From an uncultured Flavobacteriales bacterium (lineage in GTDB: Bacteria; Bacteroidota; Bacteroidia; Flavobacteriales_D; Parvicellaceae): 9,198 nucleotides of DNA. Positions 7,281 to 9,198 of this stretch are shown here, piece after piece. The stretch spans positions 1 through 9,198 of the forward strand of contig CALDTD010000243.1 in assembly GCA_937924345.1 (NCBI GenBank), read 5' to 3'. A program made the translations under genes and the position numbers. Under the pieces are notes generated by a model. The model saw only the letters and a list, made by a program, of their open reading frames with translations. It made no database searches and had not been told where the DNA came from. Numbering within the stretch: the stretch's first letter is position 1; each line of letters begins with the position of its first letter.

Positions 7281-8915
7281 TTAATAGCACTCATCTAGCA
7301 TTTTAGTTGTTTCTGTAATATTATCGATATTATAATATTTGTTTTGAGCTTTTTTATCCAATGATAAAAATGTATAACACCCCATTAACAACCCTTCTAA
7401 TTTAGCGTTCAAGTCTTTTTTATCTTTATATAACAATACTGTTTCTTGTGTTTTTAAGTTCTTTAGTATTATTTCATCAAAATAAACTACAATCTTTTCT
7501 CTTGCCTCCTTACCAGCTATTGCTAAACCTAGCACGGCATCATATTTTTTTGCCGTTTCATTTGTACTTTTATCTTGGAGTTCCTCACTAGTCTTATAAC
7601 CATTTAAGGCAACTAACGTAGCTCTATACTTTTTCAACTTTTCCGCAGAGGAGTTCATAACAATACTATCAAGATTTGTTTCATAACCTTGTTTCTTTGC
7701 ATCGTTAGAAATAACAATTGCAGAAGTAAATGAAGTACTTAAACTTACTAATGACCTTGCTGAGTTAGTCTTTTTTTGATTAATCGTAGTTGGCGAAGGA
7801 TTATCATAAGCTAAAAAAGTAGTTCCCCTGTAAAATTCTTCTGTAAGTTTATTATCAATATTTGTTATAGCTTTTGCTTTACCCTCTACTATTACATCAA
7901 ACCTTTTTACCTTTTCAGAATCATACAGATTAATTACACCTGCGCTAGATTTGTAACGTGCAGACTTTTGATTGACTAAAGCTACTTCTCCTACCAGCTT
8001 TGTTCCATCAAACAACGTTAAAGTTCCTTTATTAAATAGTTTTAATTTATTTCTATACTTCGCATTATCCATAGCATTTTCAGCAACAAATCCGCCTTTA
8101 TAAGGACTGTAACTCAACTCTTGATGCTTAATCGATTTTACCTCTACATATTTAAATGTTTTTATAATAGCATCTTTATTTTCAGCAAAATATACTCCTT
8201 GATATTTATAACCCAACGATGGTTTATTGGGATTAATATATGTTTTCTTCTTAAAAGCTATTAACCCCTTTTTAATTTCACCATTCAAAAGACTTACTTC
8301 ACCTTCATAAAAATTTCTTGCCTCATCTTTATACTTTTTATCACCAGATTTTGTAAGCTCAGCAATAGTCAATAACAAACCATAATTAGACACTTGATTA
8401 AATGGGATTTTTTGTTTTCCTGAGGGTGTCTTTATTTTAGCAAGAACAATCTCACCCTCCGACTTTTTTAATTGAAGATCTCCTTCGACTCGACTTCCAT
8501 CTCTTTTAATTATATATCCTTTTCTAGTTTTTGTACTTTGAACGACTTTATCCATCACAACTTGTTCTCCTCCCCAAACAAAAAGCTCTTCATTATGATC
8601 ACATACTGCTGCTCCTATATTTACACTTCCTAGTGCATTACTATTCTCTGCAACTATTACCCCAAAAGACTTTAAAGCTGACATTGGAAAATCTATTTCT
8701 TTTCCATCGCCAGAATAATGCAAACCTGTAATATTACTCACTGCACCTTTTAGCGTAATAAAACCATCGAGTTTTTTATCCGATTTTAAAACAACATAAC
8801 CCTTTTGAGAAACTGTTTTCTTGCCTTTCCAACTAAACAAATTTGGCGTATCATTAATTTGTGCTAAACCAGAGTTTAAAATGAAAAAAAAGATAACAAA
8901 CGAAGGAAACCTCAT
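7281..8915 (-). CDS. Secreted repeat protein of unknown function (544 aa)
   Basis: Residues 1-18 form a signal peptide (MRFPS start, FVIFFFIL core, cut after GLA before Q19), with no lipobox. The next ~330 residues hold four copies of a ~50-residue unit beginning 'KGxxxLxDGxxxxGxxxLK' and ending in a 'V/L-x-x-F/Y-x-V/L' strand: ~38-87, ~132-181, ~203-263 and ~296-343. The remainder (~350-544) is different and mostly helical, with ENEE-free Lys-rich stretches, a KEAREKIVVYFDEIIL segment near 469-483, and cysteine C513 and C543 near the end. I do not recognise the family. The unit pattern suggests a chain of small beta sheets, possibly surface or periplasmic. The ATG lies ten bases after the stop of the SPOR gene upstream, so the two form one operon, and a shared envelope role is likely but inferred. 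The start is supported by the signal peptide. Confidence 0.85.
   Translation of the reverse strand: MRFPSFVIFFFILNSGLAQINDTPNLFSWKGKKTVSQKGYVVLKSDKKLDGFITLKGAVSNITGLHYSGDGKEIDFPMSALKSFGVIVAENSNALGSVNIGAAVCDHNEELFVWGGEQVVMDKVVQSTKTRKGYIIKRDGSRVEGDLQLKKSEGEIVLAKIKTPSGKQKIPFNQVSNYGLLLTIAELTKSGDKKYKDEARNFYEGEVSLLNGEIKKGLIAFKKKTYINPNKPSLGYKYQGVYFAENKDAIIKTFKYVEVKSIKHQELSYSPYKGGFVAENAMDNAKYRNKLKLFNKGTLTLFDGTKLVGEVALVNQKSARYKSSAGVINLYDSEKVKRFDVIVEGKAKAITNIDNKLTEEFYRGTTFLAYDNPSPTTINQKKTNSARSLVSLSTSFTSAIVISNDAKKQGYETNLDSIVMNSSAEKLKKYRATLVALNGYKTSEELQDKSTNETAKKYDAVLGLAIAGKEAREKIVVYFDEIILKNLKTQETVLLYKDKKDLNAKLEGLLMGCYTFLSLDKKAQNKYYNIDNITETTKMLDECY
7887..8804 (-). repeat. Four-fold ~50-residue protein repeat inside the 544-aa protein
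   Basis: Copies read from the minus strand at about 8804-8655 (KGYVVLKSDKKLDGFITLKG), 8522-8373 (KGYIIKRDGSRVEGDLQLKK), 8309-8127 (YEGEVSLLNGEIKKGLIAFK) and 8030-7887 (KGTLTLFDGTKLVGEVALVN). The shared core is a beta-hairpin with a D/N-G turn, then a second G followed by another strand, and a distal strand with a 'SFGVIV / NYGLLL / RFDVIV' type ending. Copies are diverged (no DNA-level repeat), which points to an old duplication. Confidence 0.7.
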
Positions 8916-8925
8916 ATTCGATAGT

Positions 8926-9198
8926 TTAAAAAGGATATACTCCTTGTTGAATTAATTTATTAAGACTTGTTCTTTCTCCCTTGTACTTTACAATAACAAA
9001 AGCATCTTTATCTCCAAGCTTTTTAGCCTTTTCAGTAATTTTAATTGCTTTAGTAAATGTATCATAAGTTCCTATAGTAAATCTTGTTATACCATCTGCA
9101 GATTTTTTACTTGTCACTTTACCTATCCTATTCCATTTTTTTGCATTAAAAAACTTAGTGTCTGAGTAAGCTCCAATTTGAACATAAAAATCCACATC
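8926..9198 (-). CDS. SPOR-domain protein, C-terminal part (5' partial)
   Basis: The reverse-strand frame enters from the right edge (DVDFYVQIGAY...) and ends with TAA at 8926-8928, giving 91 visible codons. The visible part is one SPOR-like domain: FYVQIGAYSD as the first strand, then the helix KFFNAKKWNRI, the strand ITRFTIGTYDT, the helix FTKAIKITEKAKKLG, and the last strand DAFVIVKYKG. SPOR domains bind denuded peptidoglycan glycan strands, often at division sites, so an envelope location is expected. After the domain, a short tail (RTSLNKLIQQGVYPF) ends the protein. A GTG at 9193-9195 exists but would start inside the first SPOR strand, so the true start lies beyond the window. It precedes the 544-aa repeat protein by ten bases in the same operon. 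Confidence 0.85.
   Translation of the reverse strand, partial: DVDFYVQIGAYSDTKFFNAKKWNRIGKVTSKKSADGITRFTIGTYDTFTKAIKITEKAKKLGDKDAFVIVKYKGERTSLNKLIQQGVYPF

Noticed and set aside
7241..7288. Nine-base direct repeat attaatagc at 7241-7249 and 7280-7288 around the convergent gap
   Set aside because: A short AT-rich repeat at two gene ends is expected by chance; no flanking inverted repeats or insertion element.
8531..8731. Plus-strand open frame of 66 codons
   Set aside because: It is antisense to repeat units 1 and 2 of the 544-aa protein and shows no domain or upstream signal.
9193..9195. GTG as the start codon of the SPOR-domain gene
   Set aside because: It would cut into the first strand of the SPOR domain (FYVQIGAY), and the frame stays open to the window edge, so the gene continues upstream.

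Overview
The window is AT-rich (about one third G+C by eye) and looks like a chromosomal segment of a Bacteroidota bacterium, most likely a marine or aquatic member of the Flavobacteriaceae. The grounds are A/T-ending codons, start codons preceded by A-rich stretches without Shine-Dalgarno sequences, a thrombospondin-type-3 / SdrD_B-like giant secreted protein typical of type IX secretion (T9SS) cargo, a SPOR-domain protein, and a small protein that I recognise as resembling the flavobacterial DUF6495 family. No mobile element, tRNA, rRNA or CRISPR array was seen.

Layout. (1) Positions 1-3948, minus strand: the first 1316 codons of a very large modular secreted protein that runs off the left edge. 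It has a signal peptide, a ~420-residue N-terminal beta-rich region, a cadherin-like module, a ~350-residue Asp-rich calcium-binding TSP3-like array, a propeller-like LYTI/DPxTG region, an SdrD_B-like domain, and the beginning of a second TSP3 block. (2) 3949-4073: a 125-base spacer. (3) 4074-5801, minus: a complete recJ, the single-strand 5'-3' exonuclease, with all DHH/DHHA1 motifs. (4) 5802-5871: a 70-base divergent promoter region. (5) 5872-7253, plus: a tight three-gene operon with a secreted protein of unknown function, a 75-residue helical protein that starts inside the preceding stop codon, and the DUF6495-like protein. (6) 7254-7280: a short convergent gap. (7) 7281-9198, minus: a two-gene cluster with a partial SPOR-domain protein (5' end beyond the right edge), then a 544-residue secreted protein built around four copies of a ~50-residue repeat.

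How the genes fit together. recJ is the only gene with a well-defined housekeeping role (recombinational repair). Four of the other six products carry signal peptides or envelope-type domains (giant adhesin-like protein, 228-aa secreted protein, 544-aa repeat protein, SPOR protein), so most of the window deals with the cell envelope or surface. Nothing links the three transcription units into one system. The points most worth following up are the modular giant protein with a 635-residue stretch lacking any lysine, the four-fold repeat protein next to a SPOR protein, and the coupled three-gene operon of unknown function. I do not see convincing evidence of a wholly new defence or metabolic system here.
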